Shown here one piece after another: positions 47,589-59,609 of a stretch of DNA of 64,000 bases (positions are counted from its first letter, which is position 1; every line of letters begins with the position of its first letter). The DNA comes from Nymphaea colorata. Lineage: Eukaryota > Streptophyta > Magnoliopsida > Nymphaeales > Nymphaeaceae. Position numbers and translations under genes: made by a program. Where the stretch lies: NCBI RefSeq assembly GCF_008831285.2, contig NC_045139.1:33827706-33891705 (forward strand), written 5' to 3'. The notes under the pieces were generated by a model. It did no database searches. It saw only the letters and a program-made list of their open reading frames with translations, and was not told the origin of the DNA.

Positions 47589-47876
47589 ATACATGTTGAT
47601 GGAGCTGGTAATGTTGTCATTGGACAATGTGGCAAATTGGGGAGATGCACAGTACGCAAGTCTGTCGCTTGCCTTCATCTTTAGAAATGTCGTTCGATGG
47701 GATCCGGGTCGCCATATGGCCATCCGATTAGAGAACAGAGCGAGGAGGAAAGGGAAAAGGAGGGAGGAGGAGAAGAGAGGGGAGATGGGAAAAGGGGGGA
47801 GGAGAAGAAGATAGAGGGGGGATGTGAGAATGTGGAGGTCAGAAGGGCCCCTTCTAGCTTAGAAGCTGGTTATATA
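46873..47876 (-). other. Possible small minus-strand transcription unit, unknown
   Basis: On the minus strand a TATATAA box (47870-47876) is followed by a pyrimidine-rich leader (47750-47850) and ATG codons near 47723 (MAIWRPGSHRTTFLKMK) and 47713 (MATRIPSNDISKDEGK). A (GA)n run follows at 47562-47587. A separate open segment ending at 46873 contains a hydrophobic stretch (FEAICVFGALALNLLKSLF, about 47030-47085), then VEWKRNLDSLNLIADEIS. Splicing between the two is possible but I cannot fix the junctions. No family recognised; it may be a gene fragment. Confidence 0.28.
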
Positions 47877-49149
47877 CTCTGCCTCCCTAATTTCACGAGT
47901 CATTTTAAGTATGACAAAAGAACCCGACTAATGCAAAAACAAACTTTTTGTGGGGATAAAAATGAATTAGCGATAAAAGTAAAAGTCCATATATGCATTT
48001 CGTTGCAACCAATATACCACCTTATATAATTAAATAGTGTTTTCATTTTTTGTTTCGCTCATAACATTATCTCATTATCTCTTAAATATTTTTTATTATG
48101 TCATAAAAATTTTACTTTCTCATCAGCCATTTGTCTTGAACATTAACTCATAAGCCAAATCGACACCAATATGGGTTCAAGCAAATCGACAAGTACACTT
48201 GATAGACACTATGCCCTTCGATTGATGGCAAAAATGATGCGAATAGCCTATACATAAAGTTGTTGACAAAAAATACCTTTCAATGCAGCAAAATAACTTT
48301 TCAAAAAGAGCATACTCCAAGGTGGATGGTGGGAATGATGTGAGAAGCCGGTACATGAAAAAGGAAAAAGAAGTTTATCGGCGTGGAGCAAAGACTTCTC
48401 CATAATGCTTCAAATGTTCACAGCAGCATCTGGAGTAATTTATAGCAGGTAGCAGTTATCATCCTCGTCAAAGCAGTTCTTGTCGTCAGATGAAGAGCGT
48501 CGATTGGAGCAACCTTAAAGGTGTCTGTTGGAACAAGCAGAAGCTTCTACTAGGTTTGCTTACTCTAGAAGAAGTTCTCGCTCTTAGGGTGCACTTATCG
48601 TCCTCGTCGGCAGAAGTTATCATCGTCAGTCGAATAGCACCTATCAGAGCAAATGTAAGGACAACTATTGGATGTAGTATCCTCGTTGGTGACAGATATA
48701 GTCTATTATTTCTATGTTGTCTCGTTCTTTCGTTAGTTCATAGTTATAGAAGAGAAACAAAAGGAGGTGAGATAATGAAATAACAACTCCTGCATATACT
48801 ATAGAAGAAAAATAAAAGGATATAAGATAATGAAATAACAACATTATCTGATATCCTTCTATTTCTTATATGCAGTATATACACACATTGTTATTTGATG
48901 TCTTATATCCATTTGTTTATCTCCGACTCTATATAGCTTTGTTATTTCACTATCTTATATCTTTTTTCTTTTGCTTCTTGTAAATCAACGATGTGTACTT
49001 CAATCGATATGAAAAATACAACACCAAACGTCCGTTGTTCGACGTTGAATGAGGTGAAGTTGACCTATACATTGGACAAAATCTAAATAACTTGGAAAAA
49101 GATAGAATGCTAGGTGTGTCTATGTTTTGGTAGAATGAAAAAATGATGA

Positions 49150-49770
49150 AAGTTGTTGTTGCAATAGAGTGTATGTCACATGAGTGGAGCTGGTCATCGA
49201 AAAAGAGAAGAAAGGTGTCAAAGAAAATGAGGAGGAGGAGGTGGCAGAAATGAAGGGACATGCCGCAAAGACAAACAATGCAGAGGAGAAGGAATTTGAG
49301 CACAAGGAGGTAGCAGACACGATGGGACAGGCTGCAAAGTCAGATAATGCAGAGGATAAGGAACTTGAGCAAGGGGAGGTGGTGGAAACGAGGGTACAGG
49401 CCAGAGAGAAGGACAATCAGGGTAGAAGAGACTTGAGTAGGAGGTGGTGGTAGAAACGAAGGGATAAACCACAGAAACAAAGAAAGGAGGGAAGATTGGA
49501 TTTCAACAAGAGGAGGTGGCAGAAGGACAGTGACTCCTAGACACAGAGAATGTAGGGAAGAAGGATAATGAAGAGAAGAATCTATTGTTGGATGAAGTAG
49601 AGGAATTAGTGTTAGATGTGAAGACTGTACCTACACTAAAATTTAGAGGTTCTAGGCGAAGAAGAAAAACTGATTCCGATGTAGAGGTGGTAGAGATAGT
49701 TGAGAAGAAAAGGAGGAGACTGTGTGACATCGATGTAAGTAATTTATGGCATCTGTTCAAGTATTTGTAA
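49150..49770 (+). pseudogene. Glu-rich 23-residue repeat region upstream of the plant mobile domain
   Basis: Consecutive units of about 69 bases (starting about 49238, 49307, 49376) encode EVAEMKGHAAKTNNAEEKEF, EVADTMGQAAKSDNAEDKEL and EVVETRVQAREKDNQGRRDL-type repeats, probably coiled coil; two or three decayed units follow. A further open piece at 49585-49770 (EELVLDVKTVPTLKFRGSRR, then VEIVEKKRRRLCDID) ends near a possible GTAAGT donor at 49736. It probably belongs with the PMD relic downstream. Confidence 0.5.
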
Positions 49771-49824
49771 TTAATTTTTTTGTACAGGATAATATCTTTG
49801 ACATTGGTATTTCTATTGCATAAA

Positions 49825-51060
49825 TGTGGGTGTTGCCAATGGCATTCGGTTGTTGTTTGGTATGAGGTTCTGGACTTCTAAAAAATAGAGATTAGCAAGA
49901 ATGCAATTCTTAGAGCTGCTTTCCCATGACACAATGGAACTCCAATGGGGGCCCTTGTATGCCTGACACATAATTGAGATTCTTGGACAAACACATTTGT
50001 GTTTGATGAATTCGAGATGATGGTCACCTTAGAAGACGTTGTTAGGTTGTTGCATCTGAGAACTCACAAAAAACCTATGGTTGGGACGTCCAGGTATAGC
50101 TTGATAGGGAAGAACAACAATCTTTTAGTGTTGACAAATTTAGAGTTTAAGAAAGTTGTGGTTTTCAGGGAAAGTTGATGTCATTAGTTGTTTCAAAGCT
50201 ATAGAATAAATGGCACCATGCAAAGGATGATGCACCTTCACAAGAAGTGGATCAAGTATTGAGGTCATTTCTTGTATATTTATTTTGTGTGTGTCTAGTA
50301 ATGACAATTCAGGTTCAAGAATAAGCTGGCAATACATCTAATTTTTGGAAGATGTGGACGAGATTCACCATTACGCATGGGGGCAGTTGTGCGAGTGCAT
50401 TTGTATAGCTAGCTAGAATGATTTAAGAACAGGGTCGCATCCGTGGGAGGATGTGAGTTGTTGCTGCAGGTATAGATAGTATCTTCATCATGTAAATTTA
50501 TATGTAAGAAGGATTATCTATCATTTTGTAATATTTGTATCTATGTTTTGTTTCTAGTTCTAGATGTGGGAGAACATACCTTCTATTAGACCAACTGTAA
50601 AGTGTCCATTTCCAAATGATCTTTCATTACATTCACAGTGGAGATGTATTAGTCCTAGAGATTAGAAGGATGCAGTCATCTGAATTGATCATATCGAATC
50701 TCAAATAGTGTTTCATACTTTGCTCAATAAAGACAGTGGAATACTTTGTGTATTGATGATTATTCCATGTTTATGTATAGGTGTAGTTTAGACCATACGT
50801 GAAAGCTTTTGAGTTGTCGTGCAGAGACATGTGGTTGTTCTACATGAATGAAGTAGAAATGCATCACTTAATCCAAGTCCTCTTGTAGCATGGTGTTGAC
50901 CAGTCGATTTTGCAGCCACCTCAACCCTATAAGAGATTAAGGAACAAGAGTGCTTTTAGGGTTGGAGTTGACTAGCAATTGTGTTTTTGGAAAGAGCTCT
51001 ATAATTGGTGCCATGGTGGTAAAAATAGTCAATGTTTATGACGGTGAGAGGTTTGCACTA
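49825..51060 (+). pseudogene. Plant mobile domain (PMD, MAIN-like) relic
   Basis: Plus-strand pieces in order: SWTNTFVFDEFEMMVTLEDV with VRLLHLR (about 49985-50065), matching the HTFHLP-GEMT-TLEDV-LLGL core of plant mobile domains; then IHHYAWGQLCECICIA (about 50360-50410), matching Y-WG-A-L--LY; then MWERIPSIRPTVKCPF (about 50565-50620), matching W-WERIP--RP; then RPYVKAFELSCRDMW with VEMHHLIQVLL (about 50790-50885). Stops and frameshifts break it throughout. PMD proteins occur both as host genes (MAIN, MAIL) and inside plant transposons; the adjacent Ulp1-like relic points to a transposon. Confidence 0.72.
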
Positions 51061-51134
51061 CGATACCACGAGCAGTATTAGGATGCAGTTTATTATCGGG
51101 TACCTAAAATTTGTTTAGATGTGCCCCATATTGG

Positions 51135-51450
51135 ATCACCATCAGTAGCATCATCATCATCTCAATCGAAGGATGCTGCTTAGATGTTATTCTATAGTAA
51201 ATGATGCCAGGATCATATGGGCAAGGAGATTCAAAGCAAAAGATGCTAGGATGATGCAGAGACTATAGGCCCAACATCCAAAGTTACTCATCAAAGAGAG
51301 ATTGGTCATAGCAATAAACTTATGGATTGATTATGTAAGCAATTTGACTAGAGAAATTTCTGAGATGAAGAAGTTCCTGTCACAACATAGATGGGATGAT
51401 CGAGAATAATCCTATTTTTTTCATGACTACAAATAATATTTTTTTGTGCA
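51135..51450 (+). repeat. PMD gene tail, copy 1 of a direct duplication
   Basis: Sequence from the 'catcatcatctcaat' region to 'gatgatcgagaata' matches 51785-52100 at roughly 80%, including aggatcatatgggca, gagattcaaagcaaaaga and attggtcayagcaataaact. Confidence 0.85.
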
Positions 51451-51784
51451 TAAGAATAATTGATAAGAAGTTATTTTTATTAATGGCTTTATAAACAATT
51501 TTTTTTTGTGTACAAGAATGATCAATAAGAATTTAATTTTATTATTAACTTTTGTTCATGGTCACAATCTGTTTTGTTTTATTCGTTATTGTCTCGCCTC
51601 GCCTCCTTGTAAGTGTGTGTTTATCTTAATCTATCCTAAACCAGTCCATACATGTCATTGTTGCATTAATTGTGTCTAAGTGCTTATCGCGTCTTTGTAA
51701 ACAAAATTTTATTTGAGTATATCGTAAAACCAATCTTGATGTTGTGTTATTGCACGATATGTTGTCCGATTACATATTTCCTCC

Positions 51785-52100
51785 TTGGGTTGCCATCGAC
51801 AACATCATCATCTCAATTGGAGGATGTTGCTCAGATGGAGTTCCGCAATAAACGTCACCAGGATCATATGGGCAGGGAGATTCAAAGCAAAAGACATGAC
51901 ACTAGTTGTAGTTTGCAGCCCAACATCCAAACCTACCTGTCAAAAAAAGATTGGTCACAGCAATAAACTCACTAATTGATCATGTTGATCATTTGACTGG
52001 AAAATTTCTATGTTGAAGAAGTTTTTGTCATGGCATGAACAGGATGATCGAGAATAGTCTTATTTTTTAATGACTACAAACAATATTTTTTTGTGTATAT
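51785..52100 (+). repeat. PMD gene tail, copy 2 of a direct duplication
   Basis: Second copy, about 650 bases downstream of the first. Both end in the same motif (aagaagttyytgtca, then gatgatcgagaata and atgactacaaa). Confidence 0.85.
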
Positions 52101-52110
52101 GAACTTGCAA

Positions 52111-53035
52111 TGGATATACATGTCAATTTGGTTGTCATGTATCAATATGTTATCTAAGATCCAATACAAACATATGGTTGTCAATGATCGAAAGGTGACA
52201 TAAGCATCGTTATCTCTAATTGAATGTGCACATATGGCTACGGTATGTGTATATACATATATGTATGAGCCGTATTATCGCTACTCAAACTTGAACATAA
52301 GCTTGCTATAGATATACATGCTAATTTGGTTGTCATGTAACGTATCAATAATGTTATCTAAGATATAGCGTGAACATATGGTTGTCAATGATCGAAGTAT
52401 GACATAAGCAACATTATCTCTAATTGAATTTGCACAAATGGTTAATATATGTGTATATATATACATATATATATATATATGAGTCATATTATTGCTGCTG
52501 AATTTAGAACATAAGCTTGCTATGGATATACATGTTATTTTGTTTGTCAAGTTTCGATATGTATCAATGATGAATCCTGGCGAAGAATCGAGCCAGAAGA
52601 AGAGATAAAAGCTTCATCGATTTCGGGAAGGAAGGACAGGTCATTCTTGTTCGTCTTGATTATTCTCTTCTTGTAATGTTATCTAAGATCTAATGTGAAC
52701 ATTTGATTTTCAATGATTGAAGTGTGACATAAGCATCGTTATCTCTGATTGAATGTACACATATAGTTATTAATGTGTATATATATGTATGAGCCATATT
52801 ATCTTTGCTCAAACTTAAAAATAAGTTTTGCTATAGATATACATGTCAATTTGGTTGTCATATATCGATACGTGTCAATAACATTATCTAAGATCTAATG
52901 CGAACATATGATTGTCAATGATTGAAGTGTGACATAAGCATCGTTATCTCTGACATAATGGTCACATATAGTTACCATATGTGTATATATATGTATGAGG
53001 CGTATTGTCGCTACTCAAACTTGAATGAAGTGGTT
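52111..53035. repeat. Tandem array, unit about 200-213 bp, about four copies, one with a 105-bp insert
   Basis: The motif atatacatgtcaatttggttgtcat recurs near 52113, 52312, 52526 and 52838. Each unit also carries gttatctaagatc, gtgacataagcatcgttatctct, a TA-rich run and tatgagccgtattatcgctactcaaact. The third interval is longer because of a foreign segment at about 52567-52672 (starting tgaatcctggcgaagaatcg). Confidence 0.92.
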
Positions 53036-53369
53036 ATATGAGAACGAGGCAATTTGCAAAATTGTTTAAAATAAATAGATGCCGTTTCTCAAAAATAGGT
53101 GGTATCCCAAGAAACATGCGATCTAACATACAAAACGAACAGAAATGTTCCTTTTGATGTGGTTTCCCATAACAAAAGAGATAGTTTTGAATAGATTAGG
53201 GCAGATTGGGGCATAAAGGAAGATTGACTCGGTCAACAAAGAAAGAGAGACTCCATGGCAAGGGAAAAGAAGACCATTGATGCTACAAATTTGCTCGGCT
53301 TTGCAATGGCGAGGACACGTTCTACCAAAAAACCAACCAGTGACTCCAAACAATGGTTGTTGTTTCAAT

Positions 53370-54000
53370 ATTAACATGTTTGGCTAGAAAATCAGCAGGC
53401 GATTTTAGGGAACCAGTAGGTGAGTCCAAGACATTTTTCAGGGAACTTAGGGACAATCTACTCTCTTTTTATATTGAAGACTTCCTCCCTTGCAAGCATG
53501 TAGCCAATATTAGTTTGAATTATTTTGTTGACCTTTTAGAGCATAGGTATCAGAATCTAGGCCATGTAAGGTATTCTATAAAAGCATATTTCATGGTATG
53601 TATCATTCATCTTGTTATATTCCATTAGGTAACCTTCGGGAAAAGTATTGATTATACTAATGAATGCAATATGTTGTGTTGTTGTCATTGATGGATGATA
53701 CTGTGGTCTTGATGACTAATGTCATAAAACATGTTTCAGAAATTAAGAAGCAGTTCATCGCTGAAGTTGAAATGGTTGTTCCACTTTCTGTAGTTGCCTA
53801 AATCTCTTGCTCTTATTTACCTTAATTTGGTTGCTCTCTAATGCCTTATGTTTCAGGTTTTATTTCCTTTTATATGTGTGAAAGTGGCACATTGAGTATT
53901 GCACGTTCTCCACAACGTGAAAAAACAAGTGCAGATATACGATCCATGGGTAGGCTATGATGACTACCTAATTGTGGAAGACCTCTACAAACTAGTATGC
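53370..54000 (+). pseudogene. Ulp1/C48 SUMO-protease-like relic
   Basis: Two plus-strand pieces. 53410-53580 reads LRDNLLSFYIEDFLPCK and ISLNYFVDLLEHRY, resembling the opening helices of Ulp1-like domains. 53850-53995 reads FPFI, then VAH-stop-VLHVLHNVKKQVQIYDPW and VEDLYKLV, matching the family's HW-L-V----K--IYDS segment with the Trp after the catalytic His replaced by a stop. The later catalytic Asp and Cys (QxxxxDCG) are not found. Ulp1-like genes are carried by some plant Mutator-like elements. Confidence 0.55.
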
Positions 54001-54479
54001 AGTTTAATGTAAACTGTTGTTAAGATAATTTGTGTTTCTTGTTTAAGAAGTTTTGGTTCTTTTTGTAGAAATTTTATACTCAGACATGCCTTTCACATCA
54101 AAACATTGGACGACTATAAACTTTTACCAATAACTATGACTATGTTGTGTTCATGATGAAATACATGCAGGAGATAATGTCTGGAAGGAACATATCTTCA
54201 CCCAAGCTGATGTTACTAATATCAGTAAAAGATCTTTTGAAAACTTGCTTCAAATAAGTAGACATGCTAAAATTTGAATAATATCATCTTTATAACCATT
54301 TCTGATAGTTTTTGCATCCTTGTAACCATTTCTTTTAATGAACGTATTTGTAAATGCAATGTTATCTCATTATGGCCCTTCCTGTTGTTATCGCATGAAT
54401 TCATCTCTGTTTGCTTATCGTCTTCTTGGCAGACACATTGTTATCTCATTCGCTCGTTTGCATACCCATTTATGCATTT

Positions 54480-54843
54480 TGTAGACATGTTGTTATCTCA
54501 TTCTCTCAGCACTGTGTGCCTTACTGTATCCATTCCTTGTTCTTCCTTATCGTTATCTCATTCTCTCATTATGATAGACTTGTTCTTCACTCATTATTTT
54601 TTCGTTACATTAATTTTTCACATTATTGGGTGTCTATTTACTTATTGTTTTCTTTGTAGAGTCATTACCTCATTCTCTCATCAACGTGTGCATTGTCGTA
54701 TCTGTTCTTGTCCTTCCTATCATTATCTTATTCTCTCGTCACGGTAGACTCATTGTTATTCATTATTTCGTTACATTAATTTTTTGCAATATTGGGTGTC
54801 TATTTACTTATAGCCTTCTTTGTAGAGTCATTGTTATCTCATT
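54480..54843. repeat. Tandem array, period about 166 bp (left part)
   Basis: gttacattaattttt-ca-tattgggtgtctatttacttat occurs at 54604 and 54770, and 'gttatctcattctctc' recurs throughout. The array is cut at 54843 by copia B and resumes at 59893. Confidence 0.88.
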
Positions 54844-55123
54844 TGTAGAAACACACACACCAAGATGGAGAGAAAGAAAAGGAACACACAATATACGTGG
54901 AAAACCTCAAAGAGATGTGAAAAACCACGGAGAAGCTCTAACCTAGGTGCACAACCGCAACCCTAGGAGAGAGAAAATGTTATTCCACTTAATCAACAAT
55001 TACACCATAAGTGGGATTAAATAAGAGGGAAAAACGTCTAGGGTACCGAGCCACTCTCGGTACCCGTGCCCATGGGACCGGGTCTGGATCCAGACCCGGT
55101 TCCCTATACATGATATGTTAACA
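54844..55123 (-). repeat. 3' LTR of copia B
   Basis: 280 bp, TG...CA ends, nearly identical to 59610-59887. Confidence 0.97.
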
Positions 55124-56977
55124 CTCCCCCTCAAGCTTGACATACATGTCAAACATGCCAAGCTTGCTTACATTTTTCTCGAATTGAGATGTACATAAGG
55201 CTTTGGTTAGAACATCTGCAATTTGATCTTCAGACTTCATATAAGGTAGGATCAACTCCTTTGAATCTATGCGTTCCCGTATGAAGTGGCGATCAATCTC
55301 CACATGTTTAGTTCTGTCATGCAGAACGGGATTATTCGCAAGATTAATTGCAGACTTGTTGTCGCAGTACATCCTCATCTTCTCTTCTGTTTCAACACCA
55401 ATATCTGTTAGGAGAATCTTTAACTATAACATTTCTGTAACTCCCATAGCCACAGCCCTGTATTCAGCCTCAGCACTGGATCTAGAGCATACTTCCTGCC
55501 TCTTACTTCTCCAAACAACCAGGTTACCCCCCAGAAAGATGCAGTACCCTGTGGTAGACCTCCTAGTATCAGTACATCCTGCCCAATCTGCGTCAGAGTA
55601 TCCTTCAATATTAAGTTGGTCTTGCTGAGTATAGAGTAACCCTTTTCCTGGGTCATTCTTTAGGTACCCCAACACTCTTTCTGCACTCTTCTAGTGACAA
55701 TCAGTAGGAGCATGCATAAACTGACTCAACACATTCACAACATAAGTAATATCAGGGCGAGTAAGAGTAAGATAGATGAGTTTACCAACCAGCCTCTGAT
55801 ACCGCCCTTTTCCTTCCTCATCTAGGATGTTACCAGTTTTGATGCTTATCTTTGTACCAGACTCCATTGGAGTTAGAAAGGGTCTGTACCCAAGTTTGCC
55901 TGTCTCCTTAAGAAGATCCAGAGTGTATTTCCTTTGGCTCATAACCAGCCCTATCTCTGACCGAGCAATCTCTATCCCCAGAAAGTACCTTAGTTTACCC
56001 AAATCTTTAAGATCAAATTCAGCAGCTAACCTCTCCTTCATCTTCTTTTTCTCTTCTTCATCGTCACCTGTGACTATCATATCATCAACATACACAAGAA
56101 GAAGACTCACCAGGCCATCTCTCTGCTTAATGAATAGGGTGTGATCACCATTTCCCTGTTTGTATCCATTTGTCTTCATCACTATCCTCAGTCTTTCAAA
56201 CCATGCTCTAGGAGACTGCTTTAATCCATACAAGGCTTTCTTGAGATGACAGCATTTTCCGCTTTGAACATATCCAGGAGGCATACTCATATAGACCTCT
56301 TCTTCTAGATGGCCATTTAGGAATGCGTTCTTAACATCAAGTTGATCCATGCTCCACCCCTTTTTCACGGCAAGAGCTAATATGACCCTCACAGTTTTCA
56401 GTTTGGCAACAAGGGCAAAGGTTTCAAGATAATCAATACCATATTTCTGGCTGAACCCCTTTGCAACAAGCCGAGCCTTATACCTTTCCACAGTACCATC
56501 TGGTTTGTACTTCACATTGAACACCCACTTTGAACCAACTAAATGAGTCCCTTTGGGAATATCCACAACTTCCCAAGTGTCATTCTTTGCCAAGGCATTC
56601 ATCTCCTCTGTCATGGCCTGTAGCCATTTAGGATCCTCTCTAGCATCTTCCACACACCTGGGAATAACAGACTTAGACAAGGATGTTCTAAAGCATTTGT
56701 AATTCTTACTCAATTTCGCATAAGAGACAAATCTCTGAATAGGATGAGAAGTACAGGACCTGGTGCCCTTGCGCAGGGCTATAGGAAGCTCTTCATTGAT
56801 TAGACTTGGGTCATCCGGGGAGCTCACAGGATTGGGATTGGTTACATCAACATTTTCAATCACATCTGTCTTCTTCCTTCTGTACACCTGGCCGAACAAA
56901 TGATCACGGGCTGTAGGCTGATTATCAACAAGACCCTCGTCCATGTGACGGTCTCTATCATCCAGACACACTGTCAC
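55118..56977 (-). pseudogene. Copia B reverse transcriptase and RNase H (two in-frame stops)
   Basis: One frame from 56977 to 55118 with TAG codons near 55689 and 55423. Reverse transcriptase: WVFNVKYKPDGTVERYKARL, QLDVKNAFLNGHLEEEVYM, and catalytic YVDDMIVTGDD (about 56065-56095). RNase H: DADWAGCTDTRRSTTGYC, AEYRAVA, YCDNKSAINLANNP (about 55330-55375), KHVEIDRHFI. Both stops sit where Trp (TGG) is plausible from family context, so each could be a single G-to-A change. Confidence 0.93.
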
Positions 56978-58991
56978 TGGCCTTGTAATCCAAGAAATCC
57001 GTAAACTGAATCAACTGATTTGAGGAATACTCTTCACTACTGTGCCCTAGATACTCCCCCTGAAGAGGATTTACATGAAAGTATGCCTCATGTTCATGGA
57101 AGGTGACGTCCCGGGAAACATAGACTTTAGAGGTGGTAGGATCAACACATTTGTATCCCTTCTGAGTGGAGGAATACCCCAGGAACACAGCCTTGACAGA
57201 CCGAGGATCAAGTTTCTTGAGGGTGGGGCTATGGTCATGAACAAAACAGACACACTCGAACACCCGAGGAGTAAGAGGCCAGGGATTCTGAGTAGGCCAA
57301 AGCATAGAGTACGGGGAATGGCCCTGCAACACACGGGTAGGCATACGGTTGATAAGGTGGGCACTAGTGAGAAGCGCATCACCCCAGTAGCGCTTGGGAA
57401 CCTGACGATGGAACAGAAGGGCCCGGGTAACATCAAGCAAATGGCGATTCTTCCGTTCAGCCAGGCCATTTTGGGGAGGTGTGTAACTACATGACGTTTC
57501 ATGAACAATACCCTTGCTCTTCAAGAAATCATCTAGGGATTGAGAGACATACTCTCTAGCATTATCGGTGCGAAAAGCTTGGACAGACGTCTGAAACTGA
57601 GTCTCAACAAAGGCCACAAAGTTTTTGACAATAACGGGAACTTCACTACGTTCTTTCAACAGATACACGAACGTACAACGGGAGTAATCATCAATAAGGG
57701 TCATAAAGTAATGAAAACCACGACAAGTGGGTACTCCCGAAGGACCCCAAACATCAGAATGAACCAAAGCAAATGGACGAGTGGTTTTATTGAATGAAAT
57801 AGGGTACGAGGCCCTAACATGTTTAGCCAACTGACACACTTCACAGGTGAAGGAGTCCATGGAAACAGAATGAAACAAACGAGGAAACAACTTCTTAATC
57901 AATGGAAACGAAAGATGACCAAGCCTCTCGTGCCATCGCATAATAGTAGATCTGTCTTCTACGCCTGACAACTGTCCACTAGTGGCTGAAATAAGAGCGG
58001 ACGCAACCTGCACAGGCAGTCTGTAGAGTCCATCAATAGCTGAACCAATCCCAATCTTCTGCCCCGTCACCAAGTCCTGCAGAAAACACCGATCAGCAGA
58101 AAAGATCAGATTACAGTTCAGTTCTTTAGTAATACTGCTGACAGATAGCAAATTCACAGGAATATTGAGAACATGAAGAGCATTATGAAGACAGTATTTA
58201 TTTAACAAGGACAAACTCCCTTTTCCAGCCACAGAGATAGAAGAACCATCAGCCATAGATACACGTTGCTGCCCCGAAGACAATTTGTATTCTTGGAACA
58301 TCTTAGGGTCCCCTGTCATATGATGCGTAGCACCACTGTCAACAATCCAATCACCATGTGAGGAATTACCTTGGTCACTAGTAGCCACGAGAGCTTGGGC
58401 TAACTTAGCCCCCTCAGACGTGGAAGTATCCTCCTGAGTAGTAGACGGCCGGGTGATATACGCTTGCAGTTCTTTGATTTGATCGAAGGAAAGCTTAGAT
58501 TTGACAACATTTGACGGACTACTCTGACTAGGCTCAGGCACAGAAGGACTCCGGCGGCTAGAAGGAGGACGACCCCGGACAAGCCGCCTCTCAGGATGAA
58601 GATCCCAACAAAAATCAACAGAATGTCCTGATTTGTTGCAATGGCTACACCGCCGAACAGGACGCTGTCCAATCCCAGAAACACGATTAACAAAGGCTGA
58701 AGGAGAACTCCCCTGACTGGTGTCAATATGCATCACCTGTCGACGCTGTTCTTCAGATTCCACACGGGCACACACCTCTTCAATTCCGGGGACCTCGTCA
58801 CAATTAAGAATTTGGCTCCTAATGGATTCAAATTCATCGCGTAAGCCTCCAAGGAAAAGAAACGTCCGATCCATCCATTCTTTGTCCCAGTACAAGGCAT
58901 GATCAGACCCACAGTGCCAGTCATCATTCACATGGTAGTCAAGTTCCTCCCACTTAGTCTTTAGGGCTGCAAAGAAGGCGGCTATGGACAA
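56958..58991 (-). pseudogene. Copia B gag C-terminus, protease and integrase
   Basis: 677 open codons. CCHC zinc knuckle CSHCNKSGHSVDFC (about 58610-58655), protease VDSGATHHM (about 58318-58350), integrase HHCC (HERLGHLSF, CEVCQLAKH), core with HSDVWGP (about 57735-57765), RTDNAREYVS and QNGLAERKNRH (the catalytic D, D, E context), then GYSSTQKGYKCVDP. The frame continues in the reverse transcriptase piece after a one-base shift near 56960-56977. Confidence 0.93.
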
Positions 58992-59404
58992 GTCACCCTG
59001 TTTAAGAGAGTATATGCTACGTTTGATTTGGTACGTCGCAATACTCTCTTCTTACGGCCATACATCCGTGCAAGCACAGTCCACATGTCGTAGGCAGTCG
59101 ATTTACGCAAGATCAAAGGTTGAATATCTGCAGAAACAGAACTAATAATCCATACTTTAACCTGACTATCTTCCAACGTCCAAGTAGCCCATCGCGGATC
59201 GGTTTTTGAAGGTGCAGGCTTCTCCCCAGTAATGTAGGGCAGGCGACCACGACTGGTTATCCCAATTTCTAGGGCAGCCGACCAAGAGAGATAGTTATCC
59301 TTGTTCAGCCGGATGGAGGTGACTTGAACAGGCAAGATCTCGCTCTTGGTATTGCTGCCCGAGTCTAGGGCATCATCGATCTTGAGGGACATCTCCTCGG
59401 CCAT
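58982..59404 (-). pseudogene. Copia B gag, N-terminal part
   Basis: ATG at 59404 (MAEEMSLKIDDALDSG) opens the gag region with LNKDNYLSWSAALE, the usual copia gag start. The frame is lost between about 59030 and 59050: downstream codons reading SIYSLKQGDLSIAAFF continue in another frame from about 59030. A longer open frame from 59575 adds an Arg/Pro-rich leader right after the primer site and is probably untranslated leader. Confidence 0.85.
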
Positions 59405-59609
59405 CACAATCACCAAGGAGAAAGAATACCCAGCACCAGAGACAACAAACAAGAGGCAGCGGCGCTGTACGGCGGTGGGCAGCGGTGGCGCGGGACGGCG
59501 GCGGCGCAGCAGCGGCAGAAAAAAAACGGCGGAAACAGCAGCGGCAAAGAAACACGGCGGAAACACGACTATCACACCAACGATCTCTCACGCGTTGGCT
59601 CTGATACCA

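Noticed and set aside
47593-48029. Plus-strand frames of 73 and 110 codons
   Set aside because: Glu/Arg-rich antisense of the pyrimidine-rich leader; no domain.
59405-59575. N-terminal extension of copia B gag from ATG 59575
   Set aside because: It begins right after the primer site and encodes an Arg/Pro-rich, hydrophobic leader unlike copia gag. MAEEMSLK at 59404 fits better.
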